A DNA stretch of 21,624 nt from JBCCBI01 sp039034155 (GTDB lineage Bacteria; Deinococcota; Deinococci; Deinococcales; Trueperaceae): contig JBCCBI010000028.1 of assembly GCA_039034155.1 (NCBI GenBank), positions 1 to 21,624 on the forward strand. Direction: 5' to 3'. Below, piece by piece: positions 7,408-16,869 of the stretch. Made by a program: the position numbers and the translations under genes. The first letter of the stretch is position 1. Each line of letters opens with the position of its first letter. The notes beneath the pieces are model-generated. The model searched no databases. It saw nothing but the letters and a program-made list of their open reading frames with translations, and was not told where the DNA came from.

Positions 7408-7443
7408 AGCAACCCATCAATCAAGATGGGTTGCTTTCTTTTT
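7408..7443 (+). terminator. Rho-independent terminator
   Basis: AGCAACCCATC and GATGGGTTGCT form a perfect 11-bp stem around a six-base loop, followed by a T-rich tail (TTCTTTTT). It ends the transcript of the small protein at 6979-7347. Confidence 0.92.
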
Positions 7444-7536
7444 GGCTGTCCATAATTTTTACGTTGCACCTTACGGGCTGAAATGACTTGTACCAACCTC
7501 ATCCAAAACCACTACCGTCGCTTTTGATAGCAATCG

Positions 7537-7608
7537 CACAACGTACCTATACACCACAACGTATCTATGCACCATAACGCACCTATACACCACAATGAAC
7601 TGATGTGT
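7537..7608. repeat. 18-bp tandem repeat, three good units plus a decayed fourth
   Basis: Units start at 7537, 7555 and 7573 (consensus CACAACGTACCTATACAC, one to three changes each). A degenerate unit starts at 7591, and the first eight bases of the unit appear again at 7609. Iterated spacing suggests either slippage or repeated protein sites. Confidence 0.75.
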
Positions 7609-7862
7609 CACAACGTCATCTGAATTGAGGTCGCTACCTATAGCAGCTAGCTGGTGATGCCATCATGTGCAATCTGATAGCATCTCCCTTTCCCCCGTTC
7701 TCCCTTACCTACATAGCACATCGGCAATCCGTAACAGCATCTTGTAAACCTGCTATAAGAATTGACCTCCACCACGACTTTTCTAGAGATGATTAAGACA
7801 ACATTCAACACAAAATCCACACAAACCTTCGCTATAAACAGAGCGTTATAAACGCAGTGTTC

Positions 7863-7888
7863 ACAGTCCGTAGTGACAGTCTGTAGTG
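7863..7888 (+). promoter_or_regulatory. 13-bp direct repeat upstream of the adaptor gene
   Basis: ACAGTCCGTAGTG is followed at once by ACAGTCTGTAGTG (one mismatch), ending a few bases before the Shine-Dalgarno. OmpR-type regulators bind tandem direct repeats of about this length, and one is encoded in the same cluster, so this is a candidate autoregulatory site. Its position in the probable leader would fit repression or a start site nearer the gene. Confidence 0.35.
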
Positions 7889-7902
7889 AAGGAGCACACC
7901 CG

Positions 7903-9306
7903 ATGACGACCCAAACAAATGTACAACAAGCTAGACCAAGACATACACCAAGACGCCGCCGTGATCGCCAGAAGCAGCGTCGGCGCTGGCTGTGGGGTGT
8001 TGTTCTACTCGCTATTGTGTCTGTAGCTGCTGCAATTTGGGTTTTCTTTTTGAACCCCGATGAAACCATCAGCACAGACGTTGCGGGCCCGCAGACAGTT
8101 GCTGTATTTCCCCAGCTCTACCGCGAAACCGTATCGGGTACAGGCACGCTCGAGCCAGCTCGCTCCCTTGAGCTTAGTTTTGATGTCTCTGGTACAGTCA
8201 TTAACTTAGCTGAGGTTGGTCAACTTGTGACTGCTGGTGAGGTCATTGCCCAGCTTGACCCCACAAGCTTTGAGCGCAGCGTGCGAGACGCCCAGTTTGC
8301 ACTCGAGCAAGTCCAAAGTCGCCGCCAAAGCACCGCGTCAAACCAATCCGATAGCCAAGTGAATTTACAAGAGTCCATTCGCAGTGCAGAACTAAGCGTG
8401 CAAGACGCACAACGTGAGCTAACGCGTGCGCAAGACGATTTAAGCCTTAAACAGCAACTCGAGGCCGTTGGCGGTGAAAGCGTTGAGAACGTGAAGCTCG
8501 CCCAAGACGCCTATGACCTCGCCCTTGACAACGTCAGCAGGGCGCAGCTCAACCTCGAGACCTTACGTGCGTCACAGGGACTACAAGCGGATGCCAACAT
8601 ACAAGATTTACGGGATGCTGACTTAAGCATTCAAGCAGCGCAACTTAATTTAGAAGATGTCCAAGACGAGTTAACATCAACCTCACTCAGGGCACCTTTT
8701 GACGGCATGATTGCGTCGCTAAGCGTTAGTGAAGGTAGTACCGTGAGTGACAACGCGACTGTACTCACACTTATTGATAGTAACCAGGTCAAGCTCGAGG
8801 CCCAAATTGACGAAACCGAGATTAGCCGCGTCAGCCTTGGACTACCTGCTGAGGTTGAGCTAGACGCTGTCTCTGAGCAGCTCTTTACAGGTGAGGTGAC
8901 AACCATTTCGCCAGTGGCAAGGCTGGTGAGCAACATCCCTATTTTTGATGTCATCATCACCCTAGATAACTCAGCGGGGCTTATGCGCCCCGGCATGACC
9001 GCCGAAGCAGAAGTGCTTATTCAAGAGGTTGAAAACACCTTTAGCGTGCCCAGTAACGCCCTGCAAAATGTGCGCAACCGTAGTTACGTGCAAAGTTTAG
9101 ACGAAACGGGTGAACTTACCTTACAACCTGTGCAAGCTGTGACGACAGTCAGCTTAAATACGATTGTGCAAGGAAACCTTGCGCCCGGTACAGAAATCCT
9201 TTTGCCTGAAGCTGTCGCAGAGGACACACCTCCCCAAACGACGAACAATGAGGGCGGCGGGTTTAGTCTCCCCTTTCTCGGAGGTGGTGGCGGTGGCAGG
9301 CGCTAA
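7903..9306 (+). CDS. MacA-like periplasmic adaptor (membrane fusion) protein
   Basis: The 467-residue protein links an inner-membrane ABC exporter to the outside or the outer membrane. After a very basic N-terminus (HTPRRRRDRQKQRRR) there is one membrane helix (about 29-49). A barrel-sandwich (lipoyl-like) half (about 70-115, LEPARSLELSFDVSGTV) precedes a long helical hairpin (about 120-260) rich in Gln, Asp and Leu. The second barrel half follows (around LRAPFDGMIASLSVSEGS), then the beta-barrel and membrane-proximal domains (about 285-440). The tail is Gly-rich, ending in six Gly and two Arg. The ATG at 7903 is preferred over a GTG at 7873 because GAAGGAG precedes it by 8 bases. The stop codon overlaps the ATPase start (TAATG). 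Confidence 0.88.
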   Translation: MTTQTNVQQARPRHTPRRRRDRQKQRRRWLWGVVLLAIVSVAAAIWVFFLNPDETISTDVAGPQTVAVFPQLYRETVSGTGTLEPARSLELSFDVSGTVINLAEVGQLVTAGEVIAQLDPTSFERSVRDAQFALEQVQSRRQSTASNQSDSQVNLQESIRSAELSVQDAQRELTRAQDDLSLKQQLEAVGGESVENVKLAQDAYDLALDNVSRAQLNLETLRASQGLQADANIQDLRDADLSIQAAQLNLEDVQDELTSTSLRAPFDGMIASLSVSEGSTVSDNATVLTLIDSNQVKLEAQIDETEISRVSLGLPAEVELDAVSEQLFTGEVTTISPVARLVSNIPIFDVIITLDNSAGLMRPGMTAEAEVLIQEVENTFSVPSNALQNVRNRSYVQSLDETGELTLQPVQAVTTVSLNTIVQGNLAPGTEILLPEAVAEDTPPQTTNNEGGGFSLPFLGGGGGGRR

Positions 9307-10082
9307 TGAATGAACTTGTCCTAAGCCTGTGCGACATCAAAAAATCTTACACCATGGGCGACGACATCTTTTGGGCCCTCAAAGGCGTGAGTTTTGACCT
9401 GCACGAGGGCGAGATGGTCAGCTTAATGGGCCCTTCCGGTTCAGGCAAATCTACCCTAATGAATATCATTGGCATTTTGGACAATGCTAGCGAAGGTGAG
9501 TATATTCTGCGCGGTGAGCAGGTTAGCGAGCTAGACGAATACGACCGCGCGGACATTCGCAATGACTACATCGGCTTTGTATTTCAAGCGTTTCATCTGC
9601 TGCCGCGCTTAAACCTGTTAGAAAATGTTGAGGTGCCACTCACCTACGCGGGCTATTCGGCAGCTGTGCGCCGCGACCGCGCGTTTGACATGCTCGAGCG
9701 GGTTGGCCTTGCTGACAAGTGGCGCAACTTACCCTCGCAGATTTCAGGGGGTCAAAAACAGCGTGTGGCAGTGGCTCGAGCCCTCGCCATGAAACCTGCC
9801 TTACTGCTTGCAGATGAACCTACCGGCAACCTCGACACCCAAACCGGCAACGAAATTATGGGACTCTTTCACTCGCTCAACGACGACGGCGTGACCGTGT
9901 TAATTGTCACCCACGAACCTGAAATTGCCGAGCAAACCAAGCGTTCTATTCGCTTGCGTGACGGCCTGCTCGAGCGCGACGAACGCCATACTCAGAAGCG
10001 TCCTAGCGTGACAGGCAACATCTCTAACCCTCAGACAGAGGCATCAGCAGAGGTATTAGATGCAGCTGAGGCAGTGCTGTGA
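9306..10082 (+). CDS. MacB/LolD-type ABC transporter ATP-binding protein
   Basis: This is the 258-residue cytoplasmic ATPase of the exporter. It has Walker A GPSGSGKST (42-50), a Q-loop (VFQ, about 92-94), the signature SGGQKQR (147-153), Walker B LLLADEPTGNLD (166-177) and the switch His in VTHEP (203). The LADEPTGNLD form is typical of the MacB/LolD/FtsE group, which drives mechanotransmission permeases rather than true channels. The C-terminal ~35 residues past the ATPase fold are polar and probably disordered. Its start overlaps the adaptor stop by one base, so the two are translated together. In E. coli MacB the ATPase and permease are one chain; here they are separate, as in many other bacteria. 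Confidence 0.95.
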   Translation: MNELVLSLCDIKKSYTMGDDIFWALKGVSFDLHEGEMVSLMGPSGSGKSTLMNIIGILDNASEGEYILRGEQVSELDEYDRADIRNDYIGFVFQAFHLLPRLNLLENVEVPLTYAGYSAAVRRDRAFDMLERVGLADKWRNLPSQISGGQKQRVAVARALAMKPALLLADEPTGNLDTQTGNEIMGLFHSLNDDGVTVLIVTHEPEIAEQTKRSIRLRDGLLERDERHTQKRPSVTGNISNPQTEASAEVLDAAEAVL

Positions 10083-10120
10083 GGAGATTGATGACATCAT
10101 CTAAGGAATTAGCTCGAGAG

Positions 10121-10213
10121 AGCCTCACTTTTTTTCAAAATAAATCTCGAGTTTTGTCAAGCTCATCGAGATTTATTTCTGCCCGAGAGGCCATATTCGA
10201 TAATTTTGAGGCT
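10121..10213 (+). other. Nested inverted repeats between the ATPase and permease genes
   Basis: A perfect 12-bp inverted repeat (AAATAAATCTCG at 10138-10149, CGAGATTTATTT at 10167-10178, 17-base loop) sits inside a second perfect 7-bp pair (AGCCTCA 10121-10127, TGAGGCT 10207-10213). Both lie in the 174-base gap inside an otherwise tightly packed operon. In RNA this would be a stable two-tier fold just before the permease ribosome binding site. It could set relative expression or mRNA processing; it might also be a small mobile or palindromic repeat. No T-run follows the 3' arm, so it is not a standard terminator. Confidence 0.6.
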
Positions 10214-10256
10214 TACTTATGCAAACCATCTAGTGCAAATAAACTAGGAGATTCCT

Positions 10257-11588
<1,332 letters not shown>

Positions 11589-11631
11589 CAGCCAGATAAG
11601 GCCTTTTTGATAGCCTCTTGAAAGGATTTAA

Positions 11632-12222
11632 ATGAACAAGATATTGCTTTTATTACTGCTGTCTACAACCCCGTTGAGTTTTGCTCAGCCACAAAATGGT
11701 GGTGGCAATCCCGAACTGCGCGCTCTGATGGAACCCTATACGAATCTGACGACCACGATTGGCTTGCTGCTCGAGCTTGAACAACATGCTGTTGAACAAG
11801 GTAGTGACTTACAGATTTCTAGTGAGCAAGCTGCCAGGCTATCGCCTCTTTTGAACGAACTTGCCACATCCGCAGGTTACAGCCCTGAACGCGCCACAGA
11901 ACTGCTGGATACCATTGAGCTAAATGTTTTAACAGGTGAACAACTTATTTGGATAGATGGTGCATTTTTACGCCGCGAAGAAGCTCGAGCCAGACCCGAC
12001 AGCAACCAAGATACTGACCCAACTGGTACGCCACCAGCAAGGCAACAAAGAGGACAACGGGGGCAGCAAGATCCACAGAGACAGCAACGCGGTCCTAACG
12101 CGGGCGGGGACATCTTTCAGCGTCTTTCAGCCGGTGAACCCATCAACATGTTTGCAGACAATGAAAATGCTAAAACCGTACTTGATGAACTTATTGCGCT
12201 CGTAGATGCCAAACTCGAGTAA
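11632..12222 (+). CDS. Secreted Gln/Arg-rich protein of the MacAB-like operon
   Basis: The 196-residue product has a signal peptide (about 1-18, Leu-rich, cleaved after SFA), so it should be exported. A helical domain (about 25-115) carries a Leu-rich segment TTTIGLLLELEQHAVEQG and ends in LTGEQLIWIDGAFLRREEAR. A disordered linker rich in Gln, Arg, Gly and Pro (about 118-155) leads to a short C-terminal helical part. I do not recognise the family. The position between an exporter and a two-component system suggests an accessory or sensor-partner role, loosely like Spy/CpxP proteins, but there is no sequence proof. GAAAGG lies 5-6 bases before the ATG, 43 bases after the permease stop. Confidence 0.72.
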   Translation: MNKILLLLLLSTTPLSFAQPQNGGGNPELRALMEPYTNLTTTIGLLLELEQHAVEQGSDLQISSEQAARLSPLLNELATSAGYSPERATELLDTIELNVLTGEQLIWIDGAFLRREEARARPDSNQDTDPTGTPPARQQRGQRGQQDPQRQQRGPNAGGDIFQRLSAGEPINMFADNENAKTVLDELIALVDAKLE

Positions 12223-12241
12223 GCTAGCTGGTTGATGACTC

Positions 12242-12922
12242 ATGGAAAAAATTCTTATTGTTGAAGATGACCCCACCATTGCTGAAACCGTTGAGCTTTT
12301 TTTGCGCAAAGACGGCTTTCAGACCGATAAAGCCAAAGACGGCCTGCTGGCACTTCAGTCTTGGCGCGTATTTCAGCCAGACTTGATTGTTTTGGACATT
12401 GGCTTACCGCAGTTGGACGGCCTCGAAGTCCTTAAACGCATTCGCGCCCAAGACACCATTCCGGTTATTTTTTTGACTGCCCGTGCCGAAGAAATTGACG
12501 AACTTTTGGGGCTAGGACTAGGGGCAGATGATTACATCACCAAGCCGTTTAGTCCACGAACCCTGATTGCCCACATTAAGGCAGTGCTACGGCGTAGTAA
12601 TATCCCTACAAACGATGTACCTGAAACCTTAAACATCGGTCATATCTTCGTAGATACCTACCGGATGATCGCTAAAGTCCACGAACAGACCTTAAATCTA
12701 ACGCCAACTGAGTTTAGATTGCTCCATCACCTAGCGAGGACACCCTCACGTGCTATTTCACGCTTTGAACTTCTTGAAGCCAGTATGCCTGAAAGTGAGG
12801 CCCTCGAGCGGGCTGTGGACACCCACATGAAAAACCTGCGTCAAAAACTTGCGGACGCAGGAGCAGATGGTGCTATTGAAACGGTGCGCGGTGTTGGCTA
12901 CCGCATGGTGGAAGACAGATGA
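12242..12922 (+). CDS. OmpR/PhoB-family response regulator
   Basis: The 226-residue protein has a receiver domain (about 1-115) with acidic pair Glu8-Asp9-Asp10, phospho-acceptor Asp52 (IVLDIGLP), Thr79 region (FLTARAE) and the conserved Lys in YITKPF. A winged-helix DNA-binding domain (about 130-225) includes LTPTEFRLLHHLARTPSRA and ends in ETVRGVGYRM, standard for the OmpR family. It should be phosphorylated by the kinase encoded just downstream, whose start overlaps its stop by four bases. The likely target is its own cluster. The start is 19 bases after the preceding stop with only a weak Shine-Dalgarno, so translation may be coupled. Confidence 0.95.
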   Translation: MEKILIVEDDPTIAETVELFLRKDGFQTDKAKDGLLALQSWRVFQPDLIVLDIGLPQLDGLEVLKRIRAQDTIPVIFLTARAEEIDELLGLGLGADDYITKPFSPRTLIAHIKAVLRRSNIPTNDVPETLNIGHIFVDTYRMIAKVHEQTLNLTPTEFRLLHHLARTPSRAISRFELLEASMPESEALERAVDTHMKNLRQKLADAGADGAIETVRGVGYRMVEDR

Positions 12923-14031
12923 ACCGCCTAAGTACACGCTTGAGCATTGCTATGGTGGTAACTTCCGTCTTTACAGTACTCATTATTTTTGTAAGTCAGC
13001 AAATTGGCTTTGAACTTGATTTTCGCGCCCTCCCCCCAGAGGTACAAACGCGCATTAAAGAAAGACATAGACGCGACCGCGATGTTATGGAAGGACAAGC
13101 AGATTTTGCAGCCGGGTTTGGGCGAAGACGCAACAGTCAAGTGCGTTCCATGATTATTGGCACCAGCTTTGCATCACTGCTGGCAGTAGGCATTGCAATT
13201 GTCTTTGCCAGAAATATCTCTAAACCTATTGAGCACGTTACGTCGGCATCTGCCAAGGTTGCTCGAGGCGATTTAAGTGCGCGCATTTTGGCACGCTCTG
13301 ACTACTCGAGCCTCGAGGCAAAAGCGCTTACCGATAACTTTAATCAGATGGCAGTTGCGCTAGAAAGCTATGAAAACGAACGCCGCGACATGATTGCTTC
13401 CATTGCTCACGATCTGCGCACCCCCCTAACTGCCCTACAACTCCGGCTAGTTGCGTTGCAAGAAGAACTTGTACCGCTAAGTCAAGCAGAAATAAGTTTA
13501 TTACTCTCTCAAACGGACTTGCTCGAGCGGCTCATCAGCGATTTACGCACCTTGTCTCTAGCCGATGCTGGCCGCTTGTCCTTGCAAAAGCAACAGACAA
13601 ACGTTGCTGAACTTATGCAAGACATTGCCTTGAGTTACAAACAGCAGGCAGATAAGCAAGGGGTTCATATTGATGTAGCTACCCATAGCGCCGTCACTGC
13701 GCAGGTTGATCCGACCCGCTTAAAACAGATTCTTGTCAACTTACTAGATAACGCGCTGCGCATGAGTCCTGTTCAGGGAAACATTGTGCTCGAGCTAGAA
13801 TCTTCTGAAGATAGTTTTAACATTGGCGTTCGTGATGAAGGTCCGGGTATTCCTGAATCTCTACTGCCCCATGTCTTCGACCGTTATGTCAAAGACAAAG
13901 ACAGTGGGGGGACAAGTGGGTTGGGACTTGCCATTGTTAAAACGCTGGTGATCTTGCATGGTGGCACCGTTCGTGTAGATAATATCAATCCTGGTGCAAA
14001 GTTCAAGATTCAGCTTCCTATTGCGCTGTAG
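12919..14031 (+). CDS. Membrane histidine kinase (HAMP, HisKA, HATPase)
   Basis: The 370-residue inner-membrane sensor has helix 1 at about 9-27, a small outside part of only ~48 residues (about 28-75) that is strongly basic, and helix 2 (about 77-97). A HAMP linker (about 98-150) leads to the dimerisation helix with phospho-acceptor His164 (SIAHDLRTPL). The ATP-binding domain has the N box (LLDNALRM, Asn278), G1 (DEGPGIP), F box (HVFDRYVK) and G2 (GTSGLGLAIV). All catalytic motifs are intact. The tiny sensor region implies that it senses membrane state or a partner protein rather than binding a ligand in a folded domain; the secreted protein encoded two genes upstream is a candidate partner. 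Confidence 0.95.
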   Translation: MNRLSTRLSIAMVVTSVFTVLIIFVSQQIGFELDFRALPPEVQTRIKERHRRDRDVMEGQADFAAGFGRRRNSQVRSMIIGTSFASLLAVGIAIVFARNISKPIEHVTSASAKVARGDLSARILARSDYSSLEAKALTDNFNQMAVALESYENERRDMIASIAHDLRTPLTALQLRLVALQEELVPLSQAEISLLLSQTDLLERLISDLRTLSLADAGRLSLQKQQTNVAELMQDIALSYKQQADKQGVHIDVATHSAVTAQVDPTRLKQILVNLLDNALRMSPVQGNIVLELESSEDSFNIGVRDEGPGIPESLLPHVFDRYVKDKDSGGTSGLGLAIVKTLVILHGGTVRVDNINPGAKFKIQLPIAL

Positions 14032-14063
14032 TGGTGCTATGTCTCTCAAGGCATTCCCTGCTG

Positions 14064-14106
14064 AAAGCGAGAACATGGATTGATGCAACATGTTCTCGCT
14101 TTATCT
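14064..14106 (+). terminator. Rho-independent terminator at the end of the kinase operon, possibly bidirectional
   Basis: AAAGCGAGAACATG and CATGTTCTCGCTTT form a perfect 14-bp stem with an 11-base loop. On the plus strand it ends in TTTATCTT. It lies between two convergent operons and is symmetrical enough to stop the minus-strand dehydrogenase transcript as well, although the T-tail on that side is short. Confidence 0.85.
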
Positions 14107-14293
14107 TGCCACCGTAGATGTTAACTTCTTTAGCAACATCACGATTCGCTGATACATGCACCTATCTGATGTTCTCTCCCCTTCACCCTTTCATAAATTA
14201 CGATAGCAATGCCTGAGACGCCTGTAACAACATCTTGTGTGATTGCTATTTCAGTAAACTTCAAGCAATTAATGTTGTTCTAGCGACACGCAG

Positions 14294-15778
14294 CTAGACC
14301 TCGAGCAGCAAACTCTCCGGCGTCTCCAAAATCTCAATTAAGTGGCTGGTAAACATGGCAGCTTCGGCCCCATCCACAATACGGTGGTCAAACGAGGTTG
14401 AGAGATACATCATCGGACGGGCCACAATGCTGTCATCTTCTAACACAACAGGGCGCTTTTTGATGCGGTGAACGCCTAAAATCGCCGCCTCGTTAACGTT
14501 GATGATAGGGAAGCTAAACAGCCCACTGTAAGAACCAATGTTGGTGATGCTAAAGGTGCCATCGCGCACGTCGTCTGGGGTGAGGCGGCCCGCCCGGGCC
14601 CGTGCTGCAATCTCAATAAGTTCTTGTCCAAGTTGGAGCAGACCTTTTTTGTCTATGTCTTTAATGACCGGAATCAGCAAACCTGTGTCGGTAGCCACAG
14701 CAAGCCCAAAATTGTAATAGCGGCGCATCACAATTTCGTCGCGTTCAACGTCTAAACTGGCGTTCATCATCGGGTAGGCGCGCAGGGCGGAAACCACCGC
14801 TTTCATGATAAACGGCAAATAAGAAAGCTTCACGCCCCTGTCTTCTGCTTTAGGCTTGAGTCTATTGCGTAGTGCCACCAACCCACTTACGTCAGCTTCA
14901 TCTACAAGTAACGTGCGCACGGTTTGCAGGTGGCTGGCCACCATTTGCTTGGCGATGGTTCGCCTGAGCCCGCGCATGGGCGTGCGTTCTTCAAGCGCTT
15001 GATAAGCTGCGGACACACGCCGAGGTGTGCTGGGAACTTGTAAGGTTTGGTTGCGCTGGGCAATGTGCTTGCGCACGTCTTCAACACGAATGCGTCCGTT
15101 GGGACCGCTCCCGGGTACTTCTTCGAGGTTCAGCTTTTTATCTCTGGCCAGCTTGCGTGCAGCCGGCGCAGCAAGTACTTTTTTAGCGCGCTTGCGCTGA
15201 ATTTGCATGGGCGTTTCGTCTGCACCAGCACTGGGTTCAAAAAAGACAGTTCCCTCATTTGCTACCTCAGTAGCAGGCTCAAGGTGAGTATTAGCAACAC
15301 CACTGTGTTGTGAACTTACCGAAGCCTCAGCGTTGTAAGAAGGTGAGGCTTCATACGCAGTGCTTTCAGAAGAGGATGACACCGTTTGAGCTAATACAGG
15401 CTGAGGTTGTTCTTGCTGAGAATTCTGTAAATTTTGTAAAGATGCATGGGGAGGCACGGACAGATTTGAGGGTGCATGAGATGAAGATGCTTGAACATCA
15501 GAATGTTCTAAGGAATTTGGAGACGCATTAGATACGCCATCAGCATCATCGAATAGCGCGATGGGCTTGTGGATTTCGACAATGTCGCCTTCAGCCACGA
15601 GTTGCTTGACAAGAATACCTTTGAAGGGGCTAGGGATTTCGACCGTGGCTTTGTCGGTCATGACCTCGAGCAACGGCTGGTCTTCCTCAACCACGCTACC
15701 CTCACTTACCAACCACGTCATAATCTCGCCTTCAACCACCGACTCAGCTAGTTCAGGTAGCAAAAACTCTTTAGGCAT
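14294..15778 (-). CDS. bkdB: Dihydrolipoamide acyltransferase, E2 of a branched-chain 2-oxo acid dehydrogenase complex
   Basis: E2 forms the core of the complex and transfers the acyl group from lipoate to CoA. From the ATG at 15778 (494 residues) the N-terminus is a lipoyl domain (about 1-77) with the lipoylated Lys43 in VMTDKATVEIPSP. A long Ser/Gln/Ala-rich linker (about 80-200) follows. The E3/E1-binding domain lies at about 205-245 (AAPAARKLARDKKLNLEEV, then GSGPNGRI). The catalytic acyltransferase domain fills the rest, with SFDHRIVDG near the end carrying the His and Asp. A GTG at 15790 is also possible, but GTGAGG spaced 8 bases from the ATG favours the latter. An extended linker with a single lipoyl domain is within the family's range. 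Specificity for branched-chain acids is inferred from the E1 partner. Confidence 0.92.
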   Translation of the reverse strand: MPKEFLLPELAESVVEGEIMTWLVSEGSVVEEDQPLLEVMTDKATVEIPSPFKGILVKQLVAEGDIVEIHKPIALFDDADGVSNASPNSLEHSDVQASSSHAPSNLSVPPHASLQNLQNSQQEQPQPVLAQTVSSSSESTAYEASPSYNAEASVSSQHSGVANTHLEPATEVANEGTVFFEPSAGADETPMQIQRKRAKKVLAAPAARKLARDKKLNLEEVPGSGPNGRIRVEDVRKHIAQRNQTLQVPSTPRRVSAAYQALEERTPMRGLRRTIAKQMVASHLQTVRTLLVDEADVSGLVALRNRLKPKAEDRGVKLSYLPFIMKAVVSALRAYPMMNASLDVERDEIVMRRYYNFGLAVATDTGLLIPVIKDIDKKGLLQLGQELIEIAARARAGRLTPDDVRDGTFSITNIGSYSGLFSFPIINVNEAAILGVHRIKKRPVVLEDDSIVARPMMYLSTSFDHRIVDGAEAAMFTSHLIEILETPESLLLEV

Positions 15779-15822
15779 AGCTAGCCTCACTTACATAAAT
15801 TGTTGATGCCATCACGACCCCT

Positions 15823-15867
15823 GTTATTACAACTTTTGTTATTACAACCTCTGTTATTACAACCTTG
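15823..15867 (-). repeat. 15-bp tandem repeat, three units, in the leader of the E2 gene
   Basis: Three adjacent 15-base units share the core GTTATTACAAC (GTTGTAATAAC in the direction of transcription) and differ only in the last four bases. A decayed fourth unit may follow toward the E2 start. The repeat occupies much of the 119-base gap between the E1 beta and E2 genes. Confidence 0.8.
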
Positions 15868-15897
15868 CGCTGAGGCGTACATCTAGTCATCAAGCCT

Positions 15898-16869
15898 TTA
15901 GTAATCAAGCACATATTGCACCGCTTGCAAAATTCGGTTCACGCTGGTCATGTAGAGTTTTTCTTGCGCGTAAGGGTAGGGCGTATCAAACCCAGCCACG
16001 CGCACGGGCGGCGCTTCTAAGCTATCGAGTATTTCTTCACTAATCGTCGCGGCAATTTCACTGATAAAGTTGCCGGTTTTAGGGGCTTCGCTGACTAAGA
16101 CGACACGGCCGCGTGCTGCTACTGCCTCGAGCACCGTTTGCTTATCCCAAGGTAACAGCGAGCGCAAGTCAATCACGGCCGCCGCAATGTTTTGCTCTGC
16201 CAGCGCTTCAGCCGCTTTGAGCGTTTCGGGCATGGCACCCCCGTAAGAAATGAGTACCACGTCGTCACCTTGCCGGCGTACAGACGCAGTGCCCAGGGGA
16301 ATGGTGTAGTCACCTTCAGGAACATCTTCTTTAACGGCTCGGTACAGACGCTTGGGTTCCATAAACACAACCGGATCACCGTCACGAATTGCTGTAAGCA
16401 GTAAGCCCTTGGTATCTGTTGGCGTCGACGGATAGACCACTTTAAGGCCGGGCGTATGGACAAAGTGCGTCTCAGGACTTTGCGAGTGATGGTGCCCACC
16501 GCCTACACCGCCGCCTGCTGGCATCCGCACAACCATAGGCGCAGCAAACTGACCACCTGAGCGGTAACGCAACTTAGCCGCTTGCGACACCAATTGGTCG
16601 AACCCAGGGTAAATGTAGTCTGAAAACTGAATTTCTGCCACGGGCCGGTAGCCGTGCGTGGCCATCCCTAGCGCCGCGCCGATAATGGCCGCTTCAGACA
16701 GCGGTGTGTCGATGACTCTGTCGGGTCCGTAGGTATCAAATAAATTCTCGGTTGCCAAAAACACGCCGCCACGCTTGCCAACATCTTGCCCTAGAACAAC
16801 AACATCTGGGTCACTCGCCATTTCGGCAAAAAGCGTTTTGGCAACGGTTTGCACAATTGTTTGTTGCAT
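15898..16869 (-). CDS. bkdAB: 2-oxo acid dehydrogenase E1 component, beta subunit
   Basis: The 323-residue subunit forms the alpha2-beta2 E1 enzyme that decarboxylates the 2-oxo acid with thiamine diphosphate. Family features include the N-terminal LGQDVGKRGGVFLAT, DTPLSEAAIIGAALGMA (with the Glu that activates the cofactor), EIQFSDYIYPGFDQL and a Gly/His loop GGGVGGGHHHSQSPE close to the active site. The C-terminal transketolase domain has IDLRSLLPWD and VLVSEAPKTGNF. Length is standard. AAAGG lies about 6-8 bases before the ATG. The protein pairs with the alpha subunit 199 bases upstream and E2 downstream. The EAPKTGNF motif and active-site loop resemble branched-chain rather than pyruvate enzymes, but this is not decisive. 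Confidence 0.93.
   Translation of the reverse strand: MQQTIVQTVAKTLFAEMASDPDVVVLGQDVGKRGGVFLATENLFDTYGPDRVIDTPLSEAAIIGAALGMATHGYRPVAEIQFSDYIYPGFDQLVSQAAKLRYRSGGQFAAPMVVRMPAGGGVGGGHHHSQSPETHFVHTPGLKVVYPSTPTDTKGLLLTAIRDGDPVVFMEPKRLYRAVKEDVPEGDYTIPLGTASVRRQGDDVVLISYGGAMPETLKAAEALAEQNIAAAVIDLRSLLPWDKQTVLEAVAARGRVVLVSEAPKTGNFISEIAATISEEILDSLEAPPVRVAGFDTPYPYAQEKLYMTSVNRILQAVQYVLDY

Larger units (their letters stand above)
7444..7902. other. Regulatory gap upstream of the MacAB-like cluster
   Basis: About 460 bases without a believable gene. It holds an 18-bp tandem repeat (7537-7608) and degenerate segments that recur elsewhere between genes. Examples are AAGACAACATTCAACACA at 7795, nearly repeated at 18281, and CATCTTGT near 7738, repeated near 14232 and in reverse near 16901. 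TTGACC (7763) and two TATAAA hexamers (about 7833 and 7850) could belong to promoters. The 3' end carries a 13-bp direct repeat and the ribosome binding site. Confidence 0.45.

Noticed and set aside
7537..7620. CRISPR array
   Set aside because: The 18-bp units are directly adjacent with no unique spacers between them, so this is a simple tandem repeat.
7647..8075. 142-codon minus-strand frame
   Set aside because: It overlaps the adaptor gene start antisense, is Cys- and Arg-rich without motif, and has no start signal.
14103..14293. Possible tRNA or small RNA between the convergent operons
   Set aside because: No cloverleaf or T-loop sequence (GGTTCGAATCC-like) could be found.
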